From assembly GCA_034698045.1 (NCBI GenBank), contig JAQGAU010000084.1, forward strand, positions 1 through 42,924: 42,924 nt of DNA, given 5' to 3'. Positions 22,434 to 32,650 of the stretch are shown piece after piece (within the stretch, counting starts at the first letter, position 1; every line of letters starts with the position of its first letter). Source of the stretch: Paramacrobiotus richtersi. Lineage: Eukaryota; Tardigrada; Eutardigrada; Parachela; Macrobiotidae. The notes beneath the pieces were generated by a model. That model had not been told where the DNA came from. It searched no databases and saw only the letters and a program-made list of their open reading frames with translations. The position numbers and the translations under genes are program-made.

Positions 22434-22955
22434 TTGTCCTGTTTTTCTAATAACATTGTTTATGCACGCGGGACACCCAAGAATATGTCGACAATCGCGT
22501 CCTTGGTATGCCATGCACATGGGTCTAACGGCCACGCCTCGACGTCGCAGGTCTCGTGGAAGAATAGTCCTCTGTCTATTTGGATGGTAAATCCATTGCT
22601 GAATCACAGCGCCGTTTGTGTTGATCATAACGTATACGCGAACAACGTAAGAACGCGGCCTTACGAAATTTCTCGGTGGTGTTGATTTGTTTTTGTCAAT
22701 CCAGTTGAAAATTATCTTTTGTTGCTCGTAATCCTCCAGATCACAAGCCATCTGTTCTAGTGTGCGGTCTGCACCTCCAACGGTACCGGCTGTGACGGTA
22801 GTAACCACGTCACCGACTCTGCTTGTTTCTGGGTTTCAGTAAACAAGGATTGGGTTTCGGAAGAAGCACTGCCATTCACATCGCATTTAGTACTTTCAGT
22901 AACAGATGTTAAAGAAAAGCCCACACTGTTTGCATGATTTGCGGATTCTTCTGAA
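22434..22955 (-). pseudogene. Unidentified decayed gene in three overlapping frames
   Basis: Three protein-like stretches follow each other. First is a Ser/Thr-rich segment after a strong acceptor (TTTTTCAG, about 22953). Next, in another frame, come TLEQMACDLEDYEQQKIIFN and RSYVVRVYVMINTNGA. Last, back in the first frame, come GFTIQIDRGLFFHETCDVEA and WPLDPCAWHTKDAIVDIFLG, ending at TAA. Two compensating one-base shifts explain this. Alternatively the GTAAGG...ATTCAG stretch (66 bases) is an intron, but its length divides by three and does not correct the frame. No family recognised. Absent from copies B and C. Confidence 0.4.
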
Positions 22956-23740
22956 AAATATCAATCAGGTACAAGCTAACAGACCGTACGTTGAACACAA
23001 TACGTTCGCACAGTGCAGAAGCATTCTAAAATAAGCTAGCTACAAGTGACTAGGCTGCTTGCGGAAGTGATAATTTTATAGTACTCAGTTACAGACTACT
23101 ACTTAAACCCACCAGTCACCGGTAATATCGCTGGCCACTGGGAGTGAATGGTTTCTGGTTTCTTTGATGTCTGACATCAGATAAAGGTGACTGTTCGAAA
23201 TGTTGTCTCTGTAGAAAATGACTTTTCAGTTCTCAGTATAGCATACCTATAAATGTGTTTATTGCTGTACCATGGTATATTATGTGTACACATGCACTCC
23301 GTAAGAAAATTAAATTACCTATTAATAATGCATTTAAGATAATGCTAGGCAAAACCATTTTTTGGGTGTGGTGCATCGTCAGGAAAACATCCATTGTGCC
23401 AAAACAACAGAATCGGCCAGTTCAGCCGACCCGGTAGTTGGAACGGAACCAGGTTGTAGTGTATGCTGTGTATTTACGTAAGCGGAAATGCGGCCGACTG
23501 GTAGCTCTCATATTGTCAACTAAACTCGTCTTGCAGTCAAATCATGCACATGTTGAAAACCGTTGCTAAGATGTAACAGGAATGTTCGAACGCACCATAA
23601 CAAGATCTTGTCACCGTGTAAACGACCAAACGTAACCTCTACACCACACCTCCCTTTAGTTTTGATGACACGTAATTATCGAAAATAATAATACGTTATA
23701 CATGCAATTAATGTTAATAATCAATAACATCAACACATTG

Positions 23741-26130
23741 TTACTGTTGCATTGTTGGCTCATCCACGTAATCGTCGTCGTAATCGGCAATATCCTCGAT
23801 ATTCAGTTCGTCTATTTGCGGGAGCACTGGTGGCGGTGGATTCGGTGGTTCAGGAGGAATCGGTAGTGGCTGTGGTGGCTGTGGTGGATCCGGAACAGGT
23901 GCATTAGCAGCATCCGGAAAACTCAGAGTTTTTGCTTTTTTCTCAGAGCGCAACCTTTCTGGGGATAGACTGATGATGGGCACAAGATCAATGTGTATGA
24001 GGCGTAGGTTCATCTGAGGCTTTGTAATCCAGGCGCAACACCTTCCGGTGGCCCATACAAGGTCACTTTACACAAGCTGGACGCAAATCTACGTCAAATC
24101 CCTTGAGCATGGAGCGCACATTACGTGTCCACATGGAATCGATCCGACTTTTAACCAACGGTTTTCGATGTTGTTTGCATTGAACAAAAACATCTCATGT
24201 GGCTCACGATTTCATGCGTGTATTCCACCTTTGAAATCATGTGTGCATTTTTTTTGCTTTGCCAGTTACACCATAATTTCGGCGCTTGTCGATGAACTTT
24301 GAAAGCTGGCCCGATTTGCATGTTGTTTTCAAACTTCCGGCTATAGGAATCAAATACAAAATGTTTAAAAAGTAGTTCGAAGTCTTCTGATGTACTGTCC
24401 GCAAGGAAAACCCCGCCAAACTAGAAACAGCGTGTGCACTGCTTTCTGTGCAGTGCAAAACATGACTCTATACTTGCGTGTGCCTGTTTTTTCATCTCCG
24501 CAGCAATGAACGTTTTCCAACCTTCGGTTGATAATTGTGCATCCAATAATGCGCTTTGAATGGCCTCTCGGCTATCGCTATGTATGTAGCAGATCATCGT
24601 GTTACAAAGTTGCATATGTTGATTGGTAAAGGAACGTGCCGGCTCGAACGACCCATACGCTACCTTTATTTCATCGGATTAAGCGTGAAAGGCTAAACGT
24701 TCGGGAGACGTACTCTTGTTCCCTGTAAAGTTCCCGTGTTCATGAAATGAATTACTCAATGGGGTTACCTAATGCTTCTGAGCGTCAGATTCGCTGTATC
24801 CTTGGAATATACAGGACTTGGAATAAGAATGGATTTCTCGAATTGAGGAACTTCATAAGACTGCCAATTGAGTTCAGGTATTCTTTCAATCAGGCTACCG
24901 AAACCTTTGGTCACTGCGAACACACATCTTTGTACTCGAGTGTCGTAGGTCCGAATATCAAAAACATTTGTTTGGCAGCCTGTTGATGGGCGTCCATAAA
25001 ACACCGTAATATCCCTTCCGCGAAATTGCTCAACAGTTCCTAATTGCAGATCTGCCAGTGTAAAGTAAGTAGTTTTTGTGTTGTTTCCAATTAATCATAC
25101 CTTGCCAATATGATTGGTACCAGTAGCTTCGAGTACAGTTTTAGGCGACGGTAGATAGCAGCAACATCAGTCAAAAACAGTCTGGTGTGACAGAAGAGAT
25201 GAAATCTTTTAGAAATACACTTACTTTTCGATAAGTGCAGTCGTAAAAACTTTGAATCACATCAAGGTAAAACTCAGAGAGCTAGTACGTACCTGGTGCA
25301 TCAGCCGGACACTTTGACCTTACACTGCCCTTTGATGATGCCTAAAATGTTAAGAGTCACTCGTCAGAATTTAATGGCAGCGACTTACCATGGAATGAAA
25401 GGCCAATCATCATTATGTACATTGTACGACGAGTGCAACTCCAAATCAAGCGCAGCTGCAACGGTAGCATCTACATGGATCTTTTCGGCGATAGAGTTTT
25501 CATGCGGGGCCAGAGTTCCCGTCTTTTTATGTTGGCTTCTGCTTCTTTATTAATCTTCTGACCATCGACAGCATATTTTTTTGACTATTACTGAATTTTT
25601 TTTGGAAATCGTTACAAAGGAAAATAGCATTAGTCTAGGCAACCTGTTAAATATTGTAGTAACGATGTCCGATGGACAGGACATTTGAAGTCATCGGTGC
25701 TGTTCTGTCTGTGTTTCTGTGATTGGTTTTAAATGAAGATCTCAAAATTAGCGGAGGTCGAAAGTGGTTCTTTTATGATAAATTCGTCTTAGGAGAAGAA
25801 AATCTCCCGAAACTACCGTATTTTTGAAGGCCTGCCCTTCAGCAGGATTTAATAAGCGGTCCGAAGTAGGTTTAGCGACGATACCCATGGCATACAGTCC
25901 CTGCCATGGCTTGCTTGCCGGTCGGATAAGCTGTCTTTTAACTGGATTTAAGGTGTGGGTTCTCACGTATTGTGGAAAACATTCCCGTGCCCCCGGTAAT
26001 ATTCTGTGCAGCCGCATCATTCGATCGTATCACGTCCCAACTCAACTGCCGAAAAGTTACCATTGCTTCCGCTTCATCGAAAGGTACTACTTGGTTAACA
26101 GCAAGAGGATCTGCTACGTTCGTCACTAAG
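23741..26130 (-). pseudogene. Long unidentified ORF region, broken by stops and frameshifts
   Basis: Reading down the minus strand, protein-like segments follow with few gaps. They are MTNVADPLAVNQVVPFDEAE (26126), NPVKRQLIRPASKPWQGLYA, IHVDATVAAALDLELHSSYN, GRDITVFYGRPSTGCQTNVF, GSFEPARSFTNQHMQLCNTM, LADSTSEDFELLFKHFVFDS, VRSMLKGFDVDLRPAC, and a proline-rich acidic tail ending DDDYVDEPTMQQ at TGA/TAA near 23741. Single in-frame stops (for example TAG after CTRCF) and one-base shifts separate them. Several GT-AG pairs 46-58 bp apart exist, so a gene with tiny introns cannot be excluded, but phases do not chain. About 790 codons in total; no domain recognised. A gene captured from a mobile or viral element is one possibility. 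Confidence 0.4.
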
Positions 26131-28126
26131 CCTTCTCTGGAGGCGAACTGATAATTTGTTCAGCCTTGCTGCTAACACTCCGACAGTTCAATACCACAAA
26201 ATAATACGTTTAACGATCAAATTAATAAAAATCCAACTACATGTAAAGACTGGCGTAAATTAGTATATACCAATTTTAGACTCTTGTCAAGTGTACTATG
26301 TGGTTTTCAGATAAATTAGCAGCGGTATATTATATGAGCGCTTATATATTTGAAATTGTGCCCTTGCAACATGCACCTCTCTTTCACGGGGTCCAAAACA
26401 CGCTATATATAGAACGTTTTGGTCTAAAATACAGGAGCAATATCGCACGTTCACATTTATGTCTCTGCACTGCAGATGCTTGTATTGCAGTAAGTGCACA
26501 TTATTTTAACGGAAGAACACGGTTGCTACAAGCACAATTACTAGGAAAGTGCCCTCCGCTGCACAGAATGACCAAAGCGAAAAACGACATTTTTGCAAGT
26601 TTTTCTAGTATACATACAGTGTCTGTGGTCGTCAGAATTTGGTGTTGTTGCTTTTTTTACGATACGTTCCATTGTTACTTGAGTCGGAGCCATAGGTATT
26701 AACCGAATTCGTGCAACAAATAAACAAACACGCAGAATTAGGTGATAAGGTTACTGTAACTCTCTGAAGCTAGTTAGCTCAGGCTTTTCTGTTTTGGTGG
26801 ACTGTGGCCTGTTTTGTCTTGATGGGCTGAAGGAGTATAAAAAAACCGTTTGTTATTCAAACTCCAGACAGGTCGACGTTTATCAGCCCAGATGCGAATT
26901 CGTGTATTTCAAGATGCACGGCTGCTCGATTAAAAGTTAGTCCTTGACCTTTGTGCACTGTGATCGCCTACACTAAAGCCAAAGGACACATAGACACTAA
27001 ACTCCCAGCTTCTCTGATTATATACATAAGTCAGGAATTGTGACGGACACACAGATACCAAAAACCCAGGTTTCCCGAGTATAGAGAACCTTCGCTTTGC
27101 TTCGGTCGATAAATCCGGTACAGGTAAACACGTGCGATTTGTCATTTATGCAGTATGATATTTCTTATTAACTACTAATGTTGACGTGATCGTGCACGGT
27201 TTTTTCTGTTTTGTGCAAAGCTTTCGCGGCCCTTTGTGCCGTGAAGCATATTGCGCAATTCAGAACGACTGCTGAGGATCGGCTAGCGAAGTAAGCGAAC
27301 CAAGCGTAACGGCAGAACGGTTGTTTTATTACTGGTGCAGACAAATCGGTCTTCGTGAAGGTTAATGCTCCGCTGGTAAACAAGTATTTTGGGAGCGACA
27401 GCACCTTTCGGGGTTATTGAAAGTGGTTTTACGAAACCGAGAAATATATTATATGTAAAATTATTAGGTAATATTCAGCGTTGCGTTGGTTCTGTCAATG
27501 CAATCAGGACTACATCGTTTCCATTCGAATGCGAGTTCAACGATTCGCTTGCGGCGCGGTATTCTTTGACTGCTCCGTGTGAGAAAATTATGTGACCAGT
27601 TTAAAGTACTGTTCCACTGTCTATGGCTATGCCTATTAGCGAGCAATTTAAAGTAGCAAATCTGCACCGGTGTTGTTTTGTCCCTTTCGCAGGAGGATCA
27701 CTTGATACAATTTGCAAGGCTGGCTGGCGTTGTGCTGGTTACGAGATCGACAAAATGTTTTTTTCTGAAAACAGGTGTAAGTCGGAATACCGAAACCAAA
27801 AGCACTGGAATTAAAGCTGACCTAGTTTTTGTATCATTCTGCACGTGGTGCTGCAGCTAAGTAAGTACAGTACTGCGTAAATGCTCAGTTTCTTTCAAAC
27901 CCGCTAAATAATTGGAAAATCTAGGAATTGCTTTTAACGTCATGTCGGTACGAGCCCTGGATGATCGCATTAATTGAATTTCATGGCACTACAGTAACTT
28001 GTGCTAATTCGGAAGTTTTAGTGTTATTTTAATTGCCACGCAACAAAGAATCACAAATCAATGGCCAAAGATGTTATCGCAAGGTTATTCGACTGTGTCA
28101 AATTAAAAGCTGCGATTTTGCTAAAT

Positions 28127-28459
28127 TTATAAATAGGCTGTCTGCAAGGCGATTCGAATCGTAAGACTATGGGACGTTGATTTCTTCGGCTCTGTTCCAT
28201 AGCACACACATTCGGCCAGATTCGAAATGCAGGTGCCATCAGCGAAGTGTCGTTCCTTACAATACGTTGCGCACTGTGACACCCAATCTGGTGCACTGTC
28301 ATTCCTGTGACACAGTGCGACAAGGGTCCGGTAATCCTTCGCGTAGTCCGGATCCTCTTCCAAGGTCCGTAGAATTGCATCCAAGTCGTAATCGGTATCA
28401 TTTGTAGCATGTAAATTGCAAACTGATGTGACGATGGCGTCTTCCGGTGTACACGACAC
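28127..28459 (-). CDS. CS-alpha-beta defensin-like precursor (partial)
   Basis: A 110-codon open frame. Six cysteines near the C-terminus, at ORF residues 50, 63, 67, 77, 84 and 86, have spacing C-x12-C-x3-C-x9-C-x6-C-x1-C with a GTC gamma motif. This is the cysteine-stabilised alpha-beta pattern of invertebrate defensins (antimicrobial peptides, secreted). Residues 4-44 are acidic and would be a propeptide. About 24 residues after the last Cys (YGTEPKKSTSHS...) exceed the usual short end. The frame has no hydrophobic signal and starts at GTG, so a signal-bearing exon must lie upstream or the gene is dead. A TATATATA box lies at 28736-28744 on the right strand. The motif is strong; functionality is uncertain. 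Confidence 0.55.
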   Translation of the reverse strand: MSCTPEDAIVTSVCNLHATNDTDYDLDAILRTLEEDPDYAKDYRTLVALCHRNDSAPDWVSQCATYCKERHFADGTCISNLAECVCYGTEPKKSTSHSLTIRIALQTAYL

Positions 28460-28735
28460 CCTCGTTGGGCAGATTGCTTACTGTGCACAGCGTATACGGT
28501 GTACTTGCGCTGTGTGTTGTGTGGGCGGTTGCCATTGCGCTACGTGGTATGCCACTGTGACGTATCGCGTAGCGGAGCGGCAAGTCTATGACCTTACGAA
28601 ACCGGAAGAAGATTAACCGCCCATTGCTCTTTAATAATCGATACGATGTTAAACAAACTGCACACACTTGTCGACTGATTCCCAAATGCCTTAACACTAA
28701 CTTCCCCTCTCTTCTTCAGCTATGAAAACATGTCA

Positions 28736-28744
28736 TATATATAC
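28736..28744 (-). promoter_or_regulatory. Possible TATA box for the defensin-like locus
   Basis: TATATATAT within TAGTATATATATGACATG on the minus strand, about 280 bases upstream of the defensin-like frame. No start codon with a signal peptide is visible between, so the link is tentative. Confidence 0.2.
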
Positions 28745-29027
28745 TAAAGCTTACAACCGCCAAGGAAGAGTCACTGGCACACTAATTAACCCTGACACTT
28801 ATCCCATTAAAGGATCATTAAGGACGTCATAACATACAGACTGGAGAGACACACTTGCACCTGTTAAACTATAATTAGGTCCAGAGTTATCCACAACGGG
28901 TTAATAACCATGCCACTTATGTAACCGGCGCCATGATTCACTTCCGGATGTGGTCATCCAATTAAATGATGTCATCGTGACATGTGCGTTTTGGCTGTCG
29001 ATTCCGCACTGCGATGCGGCTCGTAGA

Positions 29028-29255
29028 TCATTCGGTGGCTGCAGCTTTTGCCTGCTTTTCCCGTATATGTGGGTTCTCATGGGCCTGTGCTACAGCACAG
29101 GCCAGGTTTTCGATATTTGCCATTAAAGACCTGACGGCCTTTATGGCTTTTGTGTGTGTTTCCTCGACATGCAGATGCATGTTCGTTTCACTGAGCATAA
29201 TAACGCGAGAAACAATGCGAAAAGCTGCATTTTTTGGCTTTAACAAGCTGGTTTA
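29028..29255 (-). pseudogene. Unidentified helical ORF
   Basis: About 75 codons open from a TAA upstream to TGA 29028, strongly helical and lacking Pro/Gly (TNMHLHVEETHTKAIKAVRS, AVAQAHENPHIREKQAKAAA). It lies within the B-specific insert close to the defensin-like ORF, same strand. A perfect 10-bp-arm palindrome (29082-29103) falls inside it. No family recognised. Confidence 0.3.
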
Positions 29256-29495
29256 CCTGTCCGTAGTTTAACTACCTGTCAGTTGACAGTACGGTTTTGT
29301 ACTGTATGTGATTGTGTGATACTGTTTATCGTTTAATTACCGAACCCGGTTCGATTATTCTTTAAGTTGCTTAGCAGCCGATAGCACTGTTAGTTGCCAC
29401 GGGCGCTTCTTTACTGATGACACAGTTTACGGAGTACCTGAATGTTTTCGCTGTTGCCATCAATTTTAACAATTTTAACTTTGCAGACTGTACGT

Positions 29496-29968
29496 TCAGT
29501 CATTCTCTGGCACCGCTTGATGAAGCGCGTTAAAAAAATCCCCAGTTTGAATCATGTGGTACAGTTGTGCGCATAGGACTGAGAAGTCCCGCAAGTTTAG
29601 CTGAAATGTTACTGATTCTGCCGCAACTCTGTTACGGATGCTTGTGTATCTGTAATCCACTGGATCAACCCGGATAACGCTTCTATCGATCTCCATTGTG
29701 CGTTGTACATTTCAAGAAAGTACTGTAAGTGCTGTAGATTATTTCTTCTCACCGGAACCTTTGTATTTTTCTTCCGTTGATCTAACTGCGGCCTGAAAAG
29801 CGTTTCGTTGGAAATATACGTAAGTAAACTATCCGATGCATGGAACATGTTTCGCCCGACTTTTGTGAAAATCATTGTCATCCTTACTAATGTTATGCTT
29901 GACGATAAGTAGTTTACCACAACGTTGCTAACGCATTCCTGGATTTGGGTAGAGCACTGAAATGCCAC
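29496..29968 (-). pseudogene. Coding remnant shared by copies A, B and C
   Basis: Two overlapping minus-strand frames. One reads LTYISNETLFRPQLDQRKKN, VPVRRNNLQHLQYFLEMYNA. The other starts at an ATG and reads MEIDRSVIRVDPVDYRYTSI, RNRVAAESVTFQLNLRDFSV. The nucleotide sequence recurs in A (about 19640-19990) and C (about 35580-35990), but each copy keeps a different frame open. B is the best preserved. Not assigned to a family. Confidence 0.35.
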
Positions 29969-30573
29969 GTGATTGTTTAAAATTCACGATTTAGCAATTT
30001 CGGGGGCCTGGGAATTAAAGGTTTGTGGGAAATAGGTAGTACGCGCTCAGTTTCATGCTGCAGCCTAAATGAATGTAATTGTAATGCATATGGCGGAAAA
30101 TTGCATTACTGAAAAGTGAAAATGACTACTCACAAAGGAGCCAAACAGCAACTCACATGGGCCAGAATCTCGTGACTATCATCTATCAGTACACTACACT
30201 CGTTTTCTTCTCTAAAAACAGGCATTGCACTGTGCGGACATTTAGCATCAGATATCAATCAGTTCAGCTCACAACCGAACTGATCAATCATTATGAACTA
30301 TACGGTACCACTCAATACTCAGTATGTAGATCATCCTGGCAACGAATTGTGCAGTCAAGGTTCCATGTAAAACGTGTGCTCTGGTCCTTCAGTAGCTCGC
30401 TGTCCAGAAACAACACTTCTGTCAAAGTCCGTGCTGGAAGACCCTCTGGGTCGGCTGACATTTCAAGCTTTCACTGGCATTCTGTCTAGCCGTCTATCTG
30501 CGTTCTCTCCTCTGATCTGCACTGGTCACATCTGTTCCACTGCAATGATGTGAGGATATACTTTTTCATAATT

Positions 30574-31256
30574 GCTGCGTGCACGGGAAAGCACGGGTTT
30601 TTACTCCGTGTACGGGTTCGGCGTGGGTTTCGACTGTGTGCACGGGGTTTGTATTCCTTTTCGTATTCATCAGTTCATTGTTTTTAATTACTGATTCACC
30701 AGTGTATTTTTACACAGTCTTTTTCTTTTTGAAAACTGAAACAGTGACCTTCTTTGTGCCATAATCTAGGAATAACGATTACTCTCAACGTATTCCGTAC
30801 GGGCGTAAAACGAGTGTTTTGGTCAAGTGACGCTCTGTTAAATGGAATCAAACTTTGCTGTTCGTAGCACCATGTTAAATGCCCTCGCATGACTTCGGGG
30901 TCGAAAGTGACTTCGCCAGCTTCTTGCCCATAAACTGCCGCGGTTGCCCTTGCGATCGCATGAAGTCCACATTCGACCCATTGTTGTAGTTGGCATCTTT
31001 CCCGGTGCACTGTGGCCTTGTCTCCTTCTTGGAGCTTCATGAGATGAGACTAATCACTCGTTCCGCTTCTCCGGACAGAGCGCGCCCTAACGAACAGTAG
31101 AAATGAGTTTCCTTTTCCCTCCGCACCCGAAGCTAATAATGCAACGGCTCATATATTACATGAACAACAAAAGCACCATCAAGAACCCGTGCACGGTAGC
31201 GGATACCCGTGAACACCCGCGCACGCGGCCACTGCCCGTGTTTTCCCGTACGCAGC
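30574..31256. mobile_element. DNA transposon remnant with Ulp1-like peptidase
   Basis: The ends are inverted copies: GCTGCGTGCACGGGAAAGCA on the left, and on the right (reversed) GCTGCGTACGGGAAAACACG. Both are followed by further CACGGG-rich repeats over 60-80 bp. The 683-bp interior carries only the peptidase-like ORF at 30696-31040. No clean target duplication is visible. It looks like an internally deleted copy of a larger element; Ulp1-like genes are known passengers of some Mutator-type and related transposons. Confidence 0.5.
30696..31040 (-). pseudogene. Ulp1/C48-like cysteine peptidase C-terminal domain (transposon-borne)
   Basis: The ATG at 31038-31040 opens a 114-residue frame. LQQWVECGLHAIARATAAVY matches the catalytic QxxxxDCGLFAIAxAT motif of Ulp1-like peptidases; Gln and Cys are present, and Asp before Cys is Glu here. 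It is followed by FDPEVMRGHLTWCYEQQSLI, the FDxxxMRxHLxxCxExxxxxPF pattern common in such transposon proteins. The upstream His and Asp of the triad are absent, so this is a C-terminal fragment. It sits inside inverted repeats, hence a mobile-element cargo rather than a host gene. Confidence 0.6.
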
Positions 31257-31819
31257 ATCAACCTATGCTTTCGGACTCTTTGCGTTGGCGCCAGACGCGG
31301 TGGGTTCCATCTGGCTATAAGGATGCACTTCTTCGTTGATCCTGGTTTCCACCTCTCTCTTGAACTATTTCTTTCTGCCTATTTTTCTCTCTGGCAGTAT
31401 TCTATCTGATCAGCATTCACAAGTCTGAAGTTGGTTCGACGGGGATTTCGCTACTCATACGCAGCTGTCCTTGGAGACTTGCTTCTCCCCGATATGTTTT
31501 TTAAAGTTGAGCGATACCGTTACTTCTAATCCGATACCACTGCAGAGAATAGGATCGTTATAAAATTATGGTATATCATAGGCCAATACATAATGATTGA
31601 GCTGCGCAGCAAACGTTTTGGGGGATGGGTCAGAATACCGCTGCCAGAAAGGTCAGCAATAGTTGCGCTAATCAAGTCACCGATTCTGTTTGTTTTTCTG
31701 ATCTGCTAGGGATGATACGGTGAATTTTATCCGCCTGTATAAAAACTGAACTGAAAATAGTTAAAAATTCAACTGCTTTGGTATTATGATCGTCTTATCA
31801 ACAGTTTGATAAACACCAT

Positions 31820-31970
31820 TCACTGGCAATACGCTTGCCTTCGGACATAATCCGGTGTTGACTTAGGTTTCTTTGATTTCTGACAGCAGACAAAGTTGAC
31901 TGATCGAAATTTTGACTCTGTGGAAAATGATTTCATCTTTTGGTATTGTATATTGATAGTATGTAACGGA
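31820..31970 (-). pseudogene. Possible exon of the repeated gene family, copy B
   Basis: After a strong acceptor (TTTATTTATTTACAG) the minus strand reads YPLHTINIQYQKMKSFSTES, KFRSVNFVCCQKSKKPKSTP, ending at TGA 31820. Copies A (23140-23260, KSFSTETTFRTVTF then stop) and C (37970-38100, frameshifted) preserve parts. Lies just downstream of the cysteine-containing ORF. Unknown function. Confidence 0.35.
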
Positions 31971-31995
31971 TACTGTAAATAAATAAATTCAAAAT

Positions 31996-32285
31996 TCAAA
32001 GCACACAAGATTTGTTGATATTGCGTATCATTAGGAAAATTTCCCTTGTGCCAACAGTTAGACCCGCTTTGCACAAATTGTAGTAAATACTTGAGCTGTT
32101 TAATTGTCTGGACCCCGTGAACGCTTCCTGAATGTTTTCCGGGATTTTGTTGTCCAGTTCAACACATGGATCGCTATCCGCTTGTGCTGTGGCTGCAGCC
32201 AGATCCACGATAACCACTGCAACAAATAACACGCTCAGAAATTCAGTGGAAATAAATACGTTTAAATTGTTCAGACTCCTAGATT
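31996..32285 (-). pseudogene. Small secreted-type cysteine peptide, copy B
   Basis: A hydrophobic leader (LSVLFVAVVIVDLAAATAQA) is followed by DSDPCVELDNKIPENIQEAF and a tail with spaced cysteines, ending at TGA 31996. There is no ATG ahead of the leader in this copy. The counterpart in copy C (38158-38330) reads SDPCVELDNKIPENCQEAFA, with two more Cys, but has lost the leader frame. The conserved DPCVELDNKIPEN core in two otherwise diverged copies suggests former protein-level constraint. A signal peptide is inferred. Confidence 0.4.
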
Positions 32286-32448
32286 GTCACAAGTCAGACA
32301 ATCGAAGAACGTCCTTCGACAGATATGTCAACATATGCACGTCTACGTCCTTAAACAAAATCATATTATAACGGAGATTTGAGGATTATGTGGCGTACAG
32401 GAACAGTGAACGAAACAAAATGACTGAAAATTATAGTGTGATTAATTA

Positions 32449-32650
32449 TTAAGACTCAAGTGCTTCAATAATGATAATTAAGTTGGCGTGTCCACCGTAA
32501 ATAGACGTTTCATAAAAGGGAATTATGACAACTTGGGAGTGGATGATCTTTTGGAATATGTCGGAATTGGAAACTGCTGGGTATCCTGTTACGCCTAGTT
32601 GTTTTCGAGAGCGGTATATGGCTCAAAGCGCAAGGCTTCGATGTCGAAAT
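32449..32650 (-). pseudogene. Counterpart of the 38556-38798 ORF, frameshifted
   Basis: Aligned with 38556-38798 it preserves FDIEALRF, YTALEN, LGVTGY, IFQKIIHSQVVIIPFY and TSIY, but one base is missing after YTALEN (AACAACTAG against AACAAACTAG), which breaks the frame. It ends at TAA 32449. Confidence 0.45.

Larger units (their letters stand above)
18600..23450. repeat. Triplicated segment, copy A
   Basis: Matches copies B and C in order. Shared landmarks include AGCATATTGCGCAATTCAGA (about 18926), TAAGTTGCTTAGCAGCCG (about 19481), TTTCTATCGATCTCCAT (about 19795), GATTGAGCTGCGCAG (about 21885) and GTTTCTTTGATGTCTGACA (about 23158). It is the most diverged copy, and carries a hAT remnant, a minisatellite and a decayed gene that B and C lack. 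Confidence 0.75.
27170..32650. repeat. Triplicated segment, copy B
   Basis: Collinear with copies A and C. Landmarks are AGCATATTGCGCAATTCAGA (about 27246), TTTAAGTTGCTTAGCAGCCG (about 29361), TCTATCGATCTCCATTGTGC (about 29682), GATTGAGCTGCGCAGC (about 31595) and a 3' part 80% or more identical to C by eye (32385-32650 against 38510-38770). It contains about 1.5 kb (27700-29280) not present in A, and a transposon remnant. Confidence 0.75.

Noticed and set aside
24130..24230. Apparent RING-like text NREPHEMFLFNANN...PCGHVMCAPCSRDL on the minus strand
   Set aside because: Short, bounded by stops, and a neighbouring frame over the same bases gives a longer reading continuous with the flanking segments.
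27623..27860. Plus-strand ORF in copy B starting MAMPISEQFKV
   Set aside because: The homologous bases in copy A do not keep the frame; the CAG before GAGGATC may be a chance acceptor.
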